The notes under the pieces were generated by a model, which saw only the letters and a list, made by a program, of their open reading frames with translations, was not told the DNA's origin and searched no databases. From Corallium rubrum (taxonomy: Eukaryota; Cnidaria; Anthozoa; Scleralcyonacea; Coralliidae): a DNA stretch of 64,000 bases. The position numbers were made by a program, and so were the translations under genes. Shown in pieces: positions 18,935-26,734 of the stretch (positions within the stretch are counted from its first letter, which is position 1; every line of letters begins with the position of its first letter). Location of the stretch: NCBI GenBank assembly GCA_964035015.1, contig OZ035998.1:35353628-35417627 (forward strand), read 5' to 3'.

Positions 18935-19471
18935 ATGCTTAACAGAGAGAAGAGTATAATAAGATTCAACCACATATCCGATAAGCTTAGCTCGGAAGAG
19001 GTTGAGATGTTAAAGTCACTTTATGAGCATTACCACATGATGGCTACCTGCTACCAGTGGCAATTTAAGAGACTCTCTAGGATCAATCTTACCATGAACA
19101 TGTCTGCTATCTTCCTGACAGTTGCTGGCGGAGCACTTAGCGCATTGGGTGGATTTGCTACATTATCTATAAGTGCTGTCGGGCTTCTTATGCATGGGTA
19201 TATCAAGAATAAGAGAATAGCGGAGAAAGTCAGTCAGTGTGAGGTGGCATACAAGAGCTATACAAAATCCCTGAATACAATCAAAGGATATCTGAGAGGT
19301 ATTGAGTTTGACAGATCAACAATGTTCAGCAACCTGACCATGGTAGACAACATAATAAATGACAGCACTATGCCATTGGAGAAGAAAATAAAGGATAGGT
19401 ATAGTAGGGTCTACAGAGGCCATGCGTATATGAAATCATCGGAGTATTATGGCGGGCTTAGGGGAGTTTGA
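18935..19471 (+). CDS. Two-TM membrane protein with flanking helices (SLATT-like architecture)
   Basis: The product is 178 aa. An amphipathic N-terminal helix (~17-45) leads to a hydrophobic hairpin of two membrane helices (~52-69 and ~72-88, 'GGALSALGGFATLSISAVGL'), then a long basic helical tail with 'VAYKSYTKSLNTIKGYLRGI' and 'KDRYSRVYRGHAYMKSSEYY'. This helix-TM-TM-helix layout resembles SLATT-type proteins, but I see no diagnostic residue and do not assign the family. The end overlaps the next gene by 23 bp. The 'RGHAY' motif is repeated in the neighbour (residues ~86-90 there), hinting at interaction or shared origin. Confidence 0.7.
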   Translation: MLNREKSIIRFNHISDKLSSEEVEMLKSLYEHYHMMATCYQWQFKRLSRINLTMNMSAIFLTVAGGALSALGGFATLSISAVGLLMHGYIKNKRIAEKVSQCEVAYKSYTKSLNTIKGYLRGIEFDRSTMFSNLTMVDNIINDSTMPLEKKIKDRYSRVYRGHAYMKSSEYYGGLRGV

Positions 19472-20252
19472 GATGAATGCTTTAGGTAGTTATAAGGTTC
19501 CTAACGGTGATGACAGCCAGGTTGCTGACTACACACCTCAAACTGAGGAAACAGATTTCGGTGGAACAGAGAGTGTTGATCCTGGCAGAGATACTGCAGA
19601 GCCGCAGGGACTACATTTAGGTAGAACTGTTAATCAGCAGGAATATTACACTGACAGTCATTCCAGAATACTTGTTGGTGAGGATAGGATGAAGAAGATC
19701 AGGAGAGGTCACGCGTATAGAGACACGGAGGATTTCTTCACTAACATTCTAAACCTCGAGCCTGGATGTAATGATCCAAGGTTCGTAGACTACCTGCTGG
19801 ACAATGGTACCCTCGAGATCACTAGGGAGCTGAGCGATACAGGTCTTGTTAATGACTACTCTGTGAAGTACCTTGGCGGTGAGTTCATATCAATTGGAAG
19901 GGTTCTCACAGATGAGGATAGTGATATGCTAAGGACTGGTATAAGGGAGTACTATGATGAGTGGCAGAGAAAGATGCTTAGAAAGACTATGAAGAGGGCT
20001 GGTGTGATAGTGGATATTGGTCTTAGCATAGCGGCGATAGTCACAGGGCTAGCAGTTGGACTAACAAGAGGAGGCTCAGATGTGATACATGCGGGGAAGA
20101 AGAGGAGAAAGTGGGAGAAGCTTAACCCAGCTAAGGTAAGTATACCATGGTCAGATATTGAGGAGGCTGGTGGAGATGTCCTAGTATTTACTGGTAAGTA
20201 TCTCACAGTTATCTTAGCGGTATCTGCAGTGTATCTAACAGCAAGACGGTAA
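19449..20252 (+). CDS. Membrane-anchored Polinton protein, unknown function
   Basis: The product is 267 aa. An acidic, low-complexity N-terminus (1-75) precedes a soluble region with 'RRGHAYRDTEDFF' (~85), shared as RGHAY with the preceding gene. Two hydrophobic segments follow (~188-206 and ~247-264), separated by a basic loop 'AGKKRRKWEKL'. It starts inside the previous gene (overlap 19449-19471), indicating tight packing. No catalytic motif is seen. A virion membrane protein is a guess. Confidence 0.7.
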   Translation: MAGLGEFEMNALGSYKVPNGDDSQVADYTPQTEETDFGGTESVDPGRDTAEPQGLHLGRTVNQQEYYTDSHSRILVGEDRMKKIRRGHAYRDTEDFFTNILNLEPGCNDPRFVDYLLDNGTLEITRELSDTGLVNDYSVKYLGGEFISIGRVLTDEDSDMLRTGIREYYDEWQRKMLRKTMKRAGVIVDIGLSIAAIVTGLAVGLTRGGSDVIHAGKKRRKWEKLNPAKVSIPWSDIEEAGGDVLVFTGKYLTVILAVSAVYLTARR

Positions 20253-20275
20253 GTAAACCTGAGGTAATCTATAAG

Positions 20276-20596
20276 ATGCCTGACAGTAAAGACCCCAAGA
20301 TCACTACTGATGTTAAGACTAAAGATCCCAAACGTGTAGAGGCAGGTAAGAGGCTGGCAGCAATATCCAAAGCAGCTAAAGAGAAGAAGATGAGGGAGAG
20401 AATAAAGATGGATGAGCCAGATTCCTCATGGTCATTACCTTCTAATGGATATATGTTAGGACTAGCAGGACTTCTGGTAGCGGGTGTGTCATTATACTTC
20501 ACATGGAAAAGTGACAGGAGGGAGGTAGCTGCTGCTGCTGTCATCACCCCTGCTGCGGAACCAGAGACCATGAGCAGCAAGCTGGAGACATTGTAA
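20276..20596 (+). CDS. Small single-TM protein with basic N-terminal helix
   Basis: The product is 106 aa. A Lys/Asp-rich N-terminus contains 'DPKRVEAGKRLAAISKAAKE' (~17-36), then one membrane helix (~60-75, 'LGLAGLLVAGVSLYF') and an Ala-rich tail. From memory, 'DPKRVEAGKRLA' peptides recur in small proteins of cnidarian Polintons. It is 23 bp from the previous gene and 18 bp from the next. Function unknown. Confidence 0.7.
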   Translation: MPDSKDPKITTDVKTKDPKRVEAGKRLAAISKAAKEKKMRERIKMDEPDSSWSLPSNGYMLGLAGLLVAGVSLYFTWKSDRREVAAAAVITPAAEPETMSSKLETL

Positions 20597-20614
20597 CTAA
20601 ATATCACTAGTAGT

Positions 20615-20848
20615 ATGTCGGCTCAGAGGAAGGAACTTATGAATGAAGGATTCGACGCTGTTCTAGTTACGGTGGGAGTTGTACTATTTAGCATGGCAAG
20701 TAAGAAGCTGTTTAGGGAACCGCTTACATCAGCTGAGAGTGTGAAGTCATATGTAAAGCTAGCAGTTGGTATCACAGCATCAACACTAACTGTAAAATAC
20801 CTTCAGCAGAAGAAATACATACCTGAGGACCCCTTCAAGAATACCTAG
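20615..20848 (+). CDS. Small two-TM protein
   Basis: The product is 77 aa with two hydrophobic helices (~14-29 and ~48-62) joined by a polar loop. The start ATG is preceded by ACTAGTAGT. It sits in a run of small membrane-protein genes; a virion or membrane-remodelling role is inference. Confidence 0.6.
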   Translation: MSAQRKELMNEGFDAVLVTVGVVLFSMASKKLFREPLTSAESVKSYVKLAVGITASTLTVKYLQQKKYIPEDPFKNT

Positions 20849-20856
20849 TTAACATT

Positions 20857-21282
20857 ATGGCAGGTGCATTAGCAGGTGGGGCTCTTCAGACAACATTCGC
20901 TGCATTAAGTTTTGCTGGGGCAGGTTTCCTATTTAACAAGCTCAACCACACTGGATATGAGAAGGAAATTAAGAGACACAACCTAAGCTTAGAAAAGCTG
21001 GCAGCAGCTAAGGAAGCGTTCTATGAGAATGAGATAAGACATAAGGACAAACTGGCTCAACTTAGAGCGGAGTTAAGTGATGCCAACGCCGACATAAACA
21101 CCACTAACAGGGCCTTGGATAAGCTGAGAACATACACCTCAAATGGTATGACCTTCAGGGATGAGCCTAAACTTGGGGACTTCTATAAACCTTCTGAGGA
21201 GATGCAGAAGTACCAGGCAATGTTTGTTGCTATAGCAGGAGTCTCTGTGGGTTTCATAGCACATAGGGCATGGCTTATTTAA
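20857..21282 (+). CDS. TM-coiled coil-TM protein
   Basis: The product is 141 aa. A glycine/alanine-rich hydrophobic N-terminus (~3-27) is followed by a charged coiled coil (~33-95, 'LAQLRAELSDANADINTTNR') and a C-terminal membrane helix (~122-139). From memory, the 'LSDANADI' heptad region is a recurrent signature of a small protein in cnidarian Polintons. The frame is complete. Function unknown. Confidence 0.7.
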   Translation: MAGALAGGALQTTFAALSFAGAGFLFNKLNHTGYEKEIKRHNLSLEKLAAAKEAFYENEIRHKDKLAQLRAELSDANADINTTNRALDKLRTYTSNGMTFRDEPKLGDFYKPSEEMQKYQAMFVAIAGVSVGFIAHRAWLI

Positions 21283-21294
21283 AGATATACTCCT

Positions 21295-21819
21295 ATGCTA
21301 TATTATATGGGTAGAAGGGAAGACTATGTGGAGCGAAGATTCAGGAGAATCGATGAGATGTACACATGCGACTGTGGCGGTCAACGTATAAACTGTCATG
21401 GTTTCCCAACCTGCACGTCATGTGGTCTACAGGGGCCTTTCACAGTACCTGTACCAGAGTTGGATCTAATGTCGTGGAGCAAGAGTAAGACTGTTCATAA
21501 GAGAAGTAAGTGGTTTGCTAGAAGGATAGCAGGAGTTGTTAATAGTTCTGATGAAAGAATGTTGACAGCTGATTTCATAAAGGTTGTGTCAGTTCTGATG
21601 AGACTTAACCTGATAGGAAAAAATGTAAGTAGGTATAACTACTATATAATAAGGTTGGCAAGTCGCAGAGGACTAACACTACTCACAGACGTCAGTGACA
21701 TGTGTGACGGATATAGTAAGAACATGTTTGATGATCGGTTGTTCGGATCTGTATATAGGGAGCTGGGTTGGGACATTGATTGCAGATGTCCTATGTTCCT
21801 GAAGTGGAAGGACACTTAA
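21295..21819 (+). CDS. Zinc-ribbon protein, possible transcription factor
   Basis: The product is 174 aa. The N-terminal zinc ribbon has Cys at 25, 27, 34, 40 and 43 ('CDCGG' and 'CTSCG'), followed by a basic helical body ('KRSKWFARRIAGVV', ~77-90; 'NYYIIRLASRRGL'). A zinc ribbon plus helical body is the layout of VLTF3-like viral late transcription factors found in some Polintons and giant viruses, but the body motifs are not clear enough to assign. A second ATG at 21307 (MGRREDYVE) is an equally possible start. It lies between membrane proteins and nuclease-like genes. Confidence 0.6.
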   Translation: MLYYMGRREDYVERRFRRIDEMYTCDCGGQRINCHGFPTCTSCGLQGPFTVPVPELDLMSWSKSKTVHKRSKWFARRIAGVVNSSDERMLTADFIKVVSVLMRLNLIGKNVSRYNYYIIRLASRRGLTLLTDVSDMCDGYSKNMFDDRLFGSVYRELGWDIDCRCPMFLKWKDT

Positions 21820-21844
21820 AGAAATAATTTTATACACCTAGTAT

Positions 21845-22609
21845 ATGGTCAGTCGCTATAGGAAAGTCGTTAGTGAGATGGTCAGTTATATAGAGAAGTA
21901 TCATCCAGAGGTATTATTCACAGCAAGGTCTACGGACGGTAAAGGTCTTGGGTTACCCAACATCATGATACTTGAGAGGAGGGGTGGTTACATGAGGTTA
22001 TCAATGTGGGTGACGTCAAAGATAACAGACTATAGGATGGATCAAATGGATAGGTTCATGATGTCAGGACATGCTGTCAAAGTATCTGATGACTATGATG
22101 ACCTACGCTCTGCCCTTACGTATTACCTGTCGTTATACCACCCGGGTGGTTCGGGTGATTACGTGACGGATAGTAGACAGTTAGATCTTATAAAGGGCCT
22201 GAACCGTCTTGGTGTGATTAATCCCTTCGAAAGGTGTGAGAGGACACCATTAACCTCCATTGATATTGACACGCTATATGACGTTGTAGGATTTGTTATG
22301 AGGGAGTATAAGTATGCAGCTATAATACCAACGTTTGGGTCCGAGTCCGATCCAGACATTACCATATTCTCAAAGAACGCTATACACAATGGGTTGGCGA
22401 TATGGTTAAGTGAATCCTCAGAGTGTTACAACCTATCCAGTCTAAGCTACAGTCAGTTTCATCACCTACTTAATATGGCTAAAAGGCCGTACATAACCAT
22501 AGCGTCCCTGGACTATCAGGACATAACTGATATAATTGATCAGTATATGAGGGGGGAGTTTAATCATGGTGACCGCCTACCTAAGTTCTGCGAAGAGGAC
22601 TGTCCATAA
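21845..22609 (+). CDS. Tandem inactivated VRR-NUC-like (PD-(D/E)XK) protein
   Basis: The product is 254 aa made of two copies of a domain that also forms the nuclease of the BRO-N protein two genes on. Copy 1 (~8-98) has 'SYIEKYHPEVLF', then 'LPNIMIL' where the active enzyme has SDIII (Asp to Asn39), 'LSMWVTS' in place of the IELK block, and 'SDDYDDLRSALTYYL'. Copy 2 (~145-236) keeps 'DPDITIF' (D171) but has 'LAIWLSES' in place of the catalytic E-x-K. So both lack the E-x-K and copy 1 also the Asp. It is probably a regulatory or DNA-binding paralogue rather than an enzyme. Start context CCTAGTATATG. Confidence 0.75.
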   Translation: MVSRYRKVVSEMVSYIEKYHPEVLFTARSTDGKGLGLPNIMILERRGGYMRLSMWVTSKITDYRMDQMDRFMMSGHAVKVSDDYDDLRSALTYYLSLYHPGGSGDYVTDSRQLDLIKGLNRLGVINPFERCERTPLTSIDIDTLYDVVGFVMREYKYAAIIPTFGSESDPDITIFSKNAIHNGLAIWLSESSECYNLSSLSYSQFHHLLNMAKRPYITIASLDYQDITDIIDQYMRGEFNHGDRLPKFCEEDCP

Positions 22610-22614
22610 CCGAC

Positions 22615-22818
22615 CTACTTTCCTATATAGGGCCGGTACCTGGGTGAGTAAACCCGGGGTTTTTTATGTTTAGATTTTTTACGTCTTAGCCTTGTGTAAA
22701 GACTATTAAGATCTATTAAATCTCTCATCATTTTATCTATTTCTCTGTGGGGTACCTTTCCCTCCGACTCGCATATTTCATCGACCAGATTTCCTATATC
22801 ACGCTCTATGCCCTCCAT
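22615..22818 (-). CDS. Small helical/basic protein, divergent partner of the BRO nuclease gene
   Basis: The product is 67 aa: an acidic helix (NLVDEICESEG) then a strongly basic tail with Arg/Lys clusters (RLRRKKSKHKK). It converges with the preceding gene, with only 5 bp between the stops, and diverges from the BRO-N gene across a 175 bp spacer. Its start context (GACTATATGG) matches other genes of the element. A second small ORF in the equivalent position next to the polymerase supports it being real. Function unknown. Confidence 0.5.
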   Translation of the reverse strand: MEGIERDIGNLVDEICESEGKVPHREIDKMMRDLIDLNSLYTRLRRKKSKHKKPRVYSPRYRPYIGK

Positions 22819-22993
22819 ATAGTCAACGTAGAAAATACATTCTAATGGTAAACGCGTCTGACCTGCTGTTCTGAGAGGCCCTTAAACGGGGTGTTTGGCT
22901 ATAGCATGACTTTTCCCATATCGGGGAATGCCACATAATACCTGAGGTGTCAGGTGCGTTTAAATAAGTTTTATAAATATATAAACCTATAGT
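22819..22993. promoter_or_regulatory. Divergent promoter region upstream of BRO-nuclease
   Basis: The last 40 bp before the ATG contain GCGTTTAAATAAG, then TTTTATAAATATATAAACC and CTATAGT. This order and spacing is nearly the same as before the polymerase gene. Farther up lies the inverted repeat ACCTGA-GGTG-TCAGGT. An early-type promoter shared by replication genes is inferred. Confidence 0.5.
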
Positions 22994-23809
22994 ATGCTTA
23001 AGACATTTAAGTTCGGCGGTAAATTAATCAGAACACAAAAGTACGGTTACGAGATATGGTTCCTAGGTAAAGACGTTGCTGAGGCGCTTGGTTACAAGAA
23101 TCTGGATAAAGCTATCAGAGATCACGTTGATGTTGACTGTAAGAAAAAGGTCAAGCAATACCTGACCGACCGTTTTGGGGGGTCAGGTCAGAGGAGAGAA
23201 ATCAACGTGATAAACGAGCCTGGAGTATATAGTCTGGTGTTCTCATCAAAATTACCTATAGCAAAGAGGTTTAGGAACTGGGTGTACAGAGATGTTCTAC
23301 CATCCATAAGAAAAACTGGACAGTACGTAGCACCCAGACTTACTGGTAACCAGCTGTCACTGATGAATGAGACTGACCTTCATTATCAGGTTATTAAGTA
23401 TATAAGGAAGTACCATCCTAACGCTGTGGTCATACCAGGCTTAGGGGAAAATCAGGACACTAAATCAAAAAGAATATCTAGCTGGAAAAAGGGGTATATA
23501 GGTGGGCAATCTGACATTATCATAGGGAACCTACATAAGACATACTCTGGTCTGGCTATAGAGCTTAAGACTCCAAATGGTATGGGAGTCTGTTCGGACA
23601 AGCAGAAGTCGTTCATAGATACCATGAGCGATAATGGGTATAGGACCCTAGTGTCACATGATTATGACGAGATACACAGATGCATTGATGAGTATATGAC
23701 AGAGGCTAGAGTAAGATGTGGGTACTGTTGTAGGAAGTTCCGCAATAAAGTAACGCTTAGTAACCACTGTAAATACTTCCACAGGATCTCTTACACTTCA
23801 GAAACTTAA
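22994..23809 (+). CDS. BRO-N protein fused to an active-site-bearing VRR-NUC-like nuclease and a C2H2 finger
   Basis: The product is 271 aa. Residues ~5-110 form a BRO-N DNA-binding domain ('WFLGKDVAEALGY', 'INEPGVYSLVFSS', 'FRNWVYRDVLPSIRKTGQYV'). Residues ~128-236 are a PD-(D/E)XK nuclease with D174 ('GGQSDIIIG'), E190 and K192 ('LAIELKTP') and Q204. Residues 242-263 form a zinc finger (C-x2-C-x12-H-x4-H). BRO-N proteins are common in large DNA viruses and Polintons; the nuclease may act in replication or recombination of the element. Its nuclease part is paralogous to the dead tandem protein upstream. The gene is complete, with promoter-like sequence shared with the polymerase gene. Confidence 0.88.
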   Translation: MLKTFKFGGKLIRTQKYGYEIWFLGKDVAEALGYKNLDKAIRDHVDVDCKKKVKQYLTDRFGGSGQRREINVINEPGVYSLVFSSKLPIAKRFRNWVYRDVLPSIRKTGQYVAPRLTGNQLSLMNETDLHYQVIKYIRKYHPNAVVIPGLGENQDTKSKRISSWKKGYIGGQSDIIIGNLHKTYSGLAIELKTPNGMGVCSDKQKSFIDTMSDNGYRTLVSHDYDEIHRCIDEYMTEARVRCGYCCRKFRNKVTLSNHCKYFHRISYTSET

Positions 23810-23921
23810 TATACCTATCCACCAGTTCCCTCTCCATCTCAATTAAATTAAAAACTTCATCTACTAGTTTTTCTACTTGCTTACGGATCCTTAATATTCT
23901 AGCAAATACTACATCTTCCAT
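23757..23921 (-). CDS. Very small ORF divergent from the polymerase gene
   Basis: It has 54 codons, starting ATGGAAGATG at 23921 and ending within the antisense of the BRO gene 3' end. The peptide is helical, with 'QVEKLVDEVFNLIEMERELV' and a basic C-terminal part. Together with the 67-aa ORF at 22615 it forms a pattern: each replication gene has a small divergent ORF containing a LVDE helix and basic residues. The overlap with another gene and the short length make it tentative. Confidence 0.35.
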   Translation of the reverse strand: MEDVVFARILRIRKQVEKLVDEVFNLIEMERELVDRYIKFLKCKRSCGSIYSGY

Positions 23922-23982
23922 ATAATAAGTATAGAAGATATAGTACGTTTAAATTATTTAATAAAAAATATACAGATATAGT
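23922..23982. promoter_or_regulatory. 61 bp divergent promoter upstream of the DNA polymerase
   Basis: The sequence runs GTACGTTTAAATTA, TTTAATAAAAAATATACAG, ATATAGT, then ATG, matching the module before the BRO-nuclease gene in order and spacing. The opposite edge carries the start of a 54-codon ORF. It is inferred to drive early expression of replication genes. Confidence 0.5.
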
Positions 23983-26281
23983 ATGTCGAGGACACTTAAA
24001 GAAATAACTCCAGATGTTAGTATGTCAAGAACGGTTAAGAAAATAAACCCACTTGAAGAGATATCATCAGATGCTGATACGTTAGCGAGACGCAGACAGG
24101 ATCTGCATGATGAGCTGGGAGTTGTTGAGGCTAGAAGGGCTCTTAAGGGTTATACTAGAGGTATGGAAATTAGTATTCTGGACAGAGGTGATCCTGAGTC
24201 TGAAATAGATCAGACAAGAAGCCTAGTATGCAGAGTGCTCGAAATTGAGATGGAGGATATTGGTGGAATAAAGTTTGCGGAAATGCTGAAGATAAAGCTG
24301 AAGAAGGAACAAAATAATGGCGATTTCCTTTTCAAGGATGTCTACTTTGGGAGTAAAGCCGCTGTCGCTATAGATAGAAGTCACCTGGAGTCTCTAGCAG
24401 CAGTGGGAGGGAAGAACATGCTGAACCTATACGAGTCATGGACCTCTGAAGGTAGTGGTTGGGTCATAGACAGCATCATGAGTCATTATCTTAATGTGGT
24501 AGCCTATAGGCCGTTACAAGGTAGTAGTTATGCGGAACTCCCTAAAGAGTTGAGGAACCCTGCAAAGGGGCTGATAAATATACAGAACAGTGACAACGAA
24601 TGTTTCAGATGGGTGCCATATCAGATACCTGAACCCACAGAACACACATCCGGAAAGAATCAAGAAAACTGATAAAGCCTTACTACCTACACTGGAATAC
24701 ACCGGTGTGAGATTCCCAGTGGAAACAAGACAGTGCAGTAAGATAGAAACGCAAAATAACATACGCATAAATGTGTTTGGGTATGAGGGTGGGCAGACTT
24801 ATCCTATATATGTGTCAAAGGAAAAGCATGAGAGCTGCATGAACCTACTGCTGATTGATAGGCATTATGTGTTGATTAAGGACTTTAATAAGTTCATGTA
24901 TCTAAAGATCAAGCATAAGGAGAGGAAGCATTTCTGCATGCATTGCCTACAGTGCTTCAGCTCAGATGCTATACTGTCAGCTCATAGTGAGAACTGTATT
25001 GTGGTGAATGGTAAACAGGTTATAAAGATGCCTGAGGAGAGTGAGAACAAACTCACATTCATCAACCACCGTAAGCAGCTTGAAGTACCTTTCGTTATAT
25101 ATGCTGACTTCGAAGCCCTGGTGATGCATAATAACACACCTAGCAAAGATGATAGTAAGTCCTACACACAAGAGTATCAGAGGCATGTAGACTGTGGATT
25201 CTCATATAAGGTGGTATGCTGTGTTGATGACAGCTTTAGCAAACCGGTGAAGGTGTATAGGGGTGAGAAGGCTGTCTATAAGTTCATGAAAAAGATGCTG
25301 AAGGAAGTGGCCTACTGCCAGAGTGTCAAGGAAAAATCCTTTAACAAAGATATGACTATGACTAAAGCTGAGATTGATGAACATGAAAAATCAGAAGAGT
25401 GTCACATATGTGGTAAAAGCTATGTGGACTCAGATGTTAGGGTCAGAGATCACTGCCACATAACTGGGAAATATAGGGGATCAGCCCATAGCAAATGTAA
25501 TATGATTTACAGAATTACTGATAAAATACCAGTAATCTTTCATAATCTAAGGGGTTATGACAGCCACTTCATAATGCAGGAGATAGGTAAATTCGGAATG
25601 GATATAAATGTGATACCTAACAACATGAAGAAGTATATGTCATTCATGCTGGGCCGACATCTAGTGTTCATAGATAGTCTCCAGTTCATGTCCAGTGCTC
25701 TAGGACGACTTGTTGACAACTTACCTAGGGACGCTTTCGTGATAACGTCTGAGGAGTTTAAGGGTAAGAAATTTGATCTGATGACTCGCAAGGGAGTTTA
25801 TCCATACGACTATATGAGCAGCTTTGAAAAGTTTGAGGACACCTGCTTACCAACTAAGGATGAGTTCTATAGCGCCCTGAATAATGAACACATTTCTGAG
25901 GATGACTATGCACATGCTCATAAGGTCTGGACATCCTTCAGGTTGGGTAATATGGGAGAATACCATGACCTGTATATGAAGTCAGATGTGCTGCTGCTGG
26001 CTGATGTTTTTGAAAAATTTAGGATGACCTGCCTGCAGTACTATAAGCTGGACCCATGTCACTACTTCTCCAGTCCCGGATTGTCCTGGGATGCAATGCT
26101 GAAAATGACTGGCGTGGAAATTGAACTGATGACTGATATAAATATGTTCCAGTTCATCGAAAAGGGTATGAGGGGTGGCACGTCATACATAGCTAACAGG
26201 TATGCCCACCCAGAAATTTTGCAGCAACTGACTCATCAATCACCATTGACAAATTATAGGTTACTCGTTAGGGTAAAGTAA
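23983..26281 (+). pseudogene. Protein-primed family B DNA polymerase, frameshifted and truncated
   Basis: It would replicate the linear element genome using a protein primer. The N-terminal piece (23983-24672) ends in the conserved 'YRPLQGSSYAELP' and 'KGLINIQNSDNECFRW'. Homology then continues in another frame ('CHIRYLNPQNTHPERI'), the switch lying in a short G run near 24611. The second piece has a C2HC finger ('CMHC', ~116), Exo I 'YADFEAL' (171-177), an endonuclease VII-like HNH insert ('CHICGKSY', 'DHCHITGKYRG', 271-297), Exo II 'NLRGYDSHF' (319-327) and Exo III 'YMKSDVLLLADVF' (462-474). Similarity stops near 'NRYAHPE' (~26215). The polymerase motifs A to C and thumb are absent, so even a joined frame would lack synthesis. 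Confidence 0.92.
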
Positions 26282-26734
26282 CTGTTACAGCCTCATTCCT
26301 GTCTACCAAATCAAAGTAAAGATTATAGAACGAAAGCGATATAGTGTGACATTCTTTTAACAATGCGATTAGCGACCGCGTTTCCTGAGCGAGTGCTCGT
26401 TTGGCTTCGAATCAAATGTTTCAAGTGTACTGTTGACATGTTAGAGCGCGTTCATCATGCGATTAGCGAACGCGTTTCCTGAGCGAGTTGGTTCGAATCA
26501 AATGTTTCAAGTGTACTGTTGACATGTTAGAGCGCGTTGATCATGCGATTAGCGAGCACGTTTCCTGTTTTTCCCGTGATAAGGCAAACAACAAACTATT
26601 CACAATACACTAAACACTATAGCTAGCTAGCTACTAAACACGGAATGGCACAACAAACCATATAGACACGATTTACGCTGATCGTATTTCTGATCGCCAT
26701 TCAGTGCTCAACTCAGCGCGAACACATTCACAAC

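Larger units (their letters stand above)
11031..26281. mobile_element. Polinton/Maverick-type virus-like element, right end truncated
   Basis: A ~15 kb gene-dense block carries the diagnostic Polinton set: retroviral-type integrase with chromodomain, protein-primed DNA polymerase B, A32-like packaging ATPase, and capsid and penton candidates, plus small membrane proteins. Spacers are mostly under 40 bp and start codons often abut the preceding stop. Base composition is richer in GC than the flanks. Leftward genes (18137 to 11031) and rightward genes (18178 onward) diverge from a 40 bp spacer. No adenain-type protease was recognised. Polymerase homology stops near 26210, where the 26300 repeat family takes over, so the right terminus is missing. 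At least three lesions make this copy defective as read. Confidence 0.93.

Noticed and set aside
11031..26281. Bacterial or phage contamination as source of the gene-dense block
   Set aside because: Chromodomain integrase, Polinton-type polymerase with HNH insert and invasion of its right end by the local repeat family point to an integrated eukaryotic element.
26480..26510. tRNA B-box-like GGTTCGAATC suggesting a tRNA gene or SINE
   Set aside because: No A-box or cloverleaf could be drawn, and the motif is part of a short internal repeat with variants that break it.
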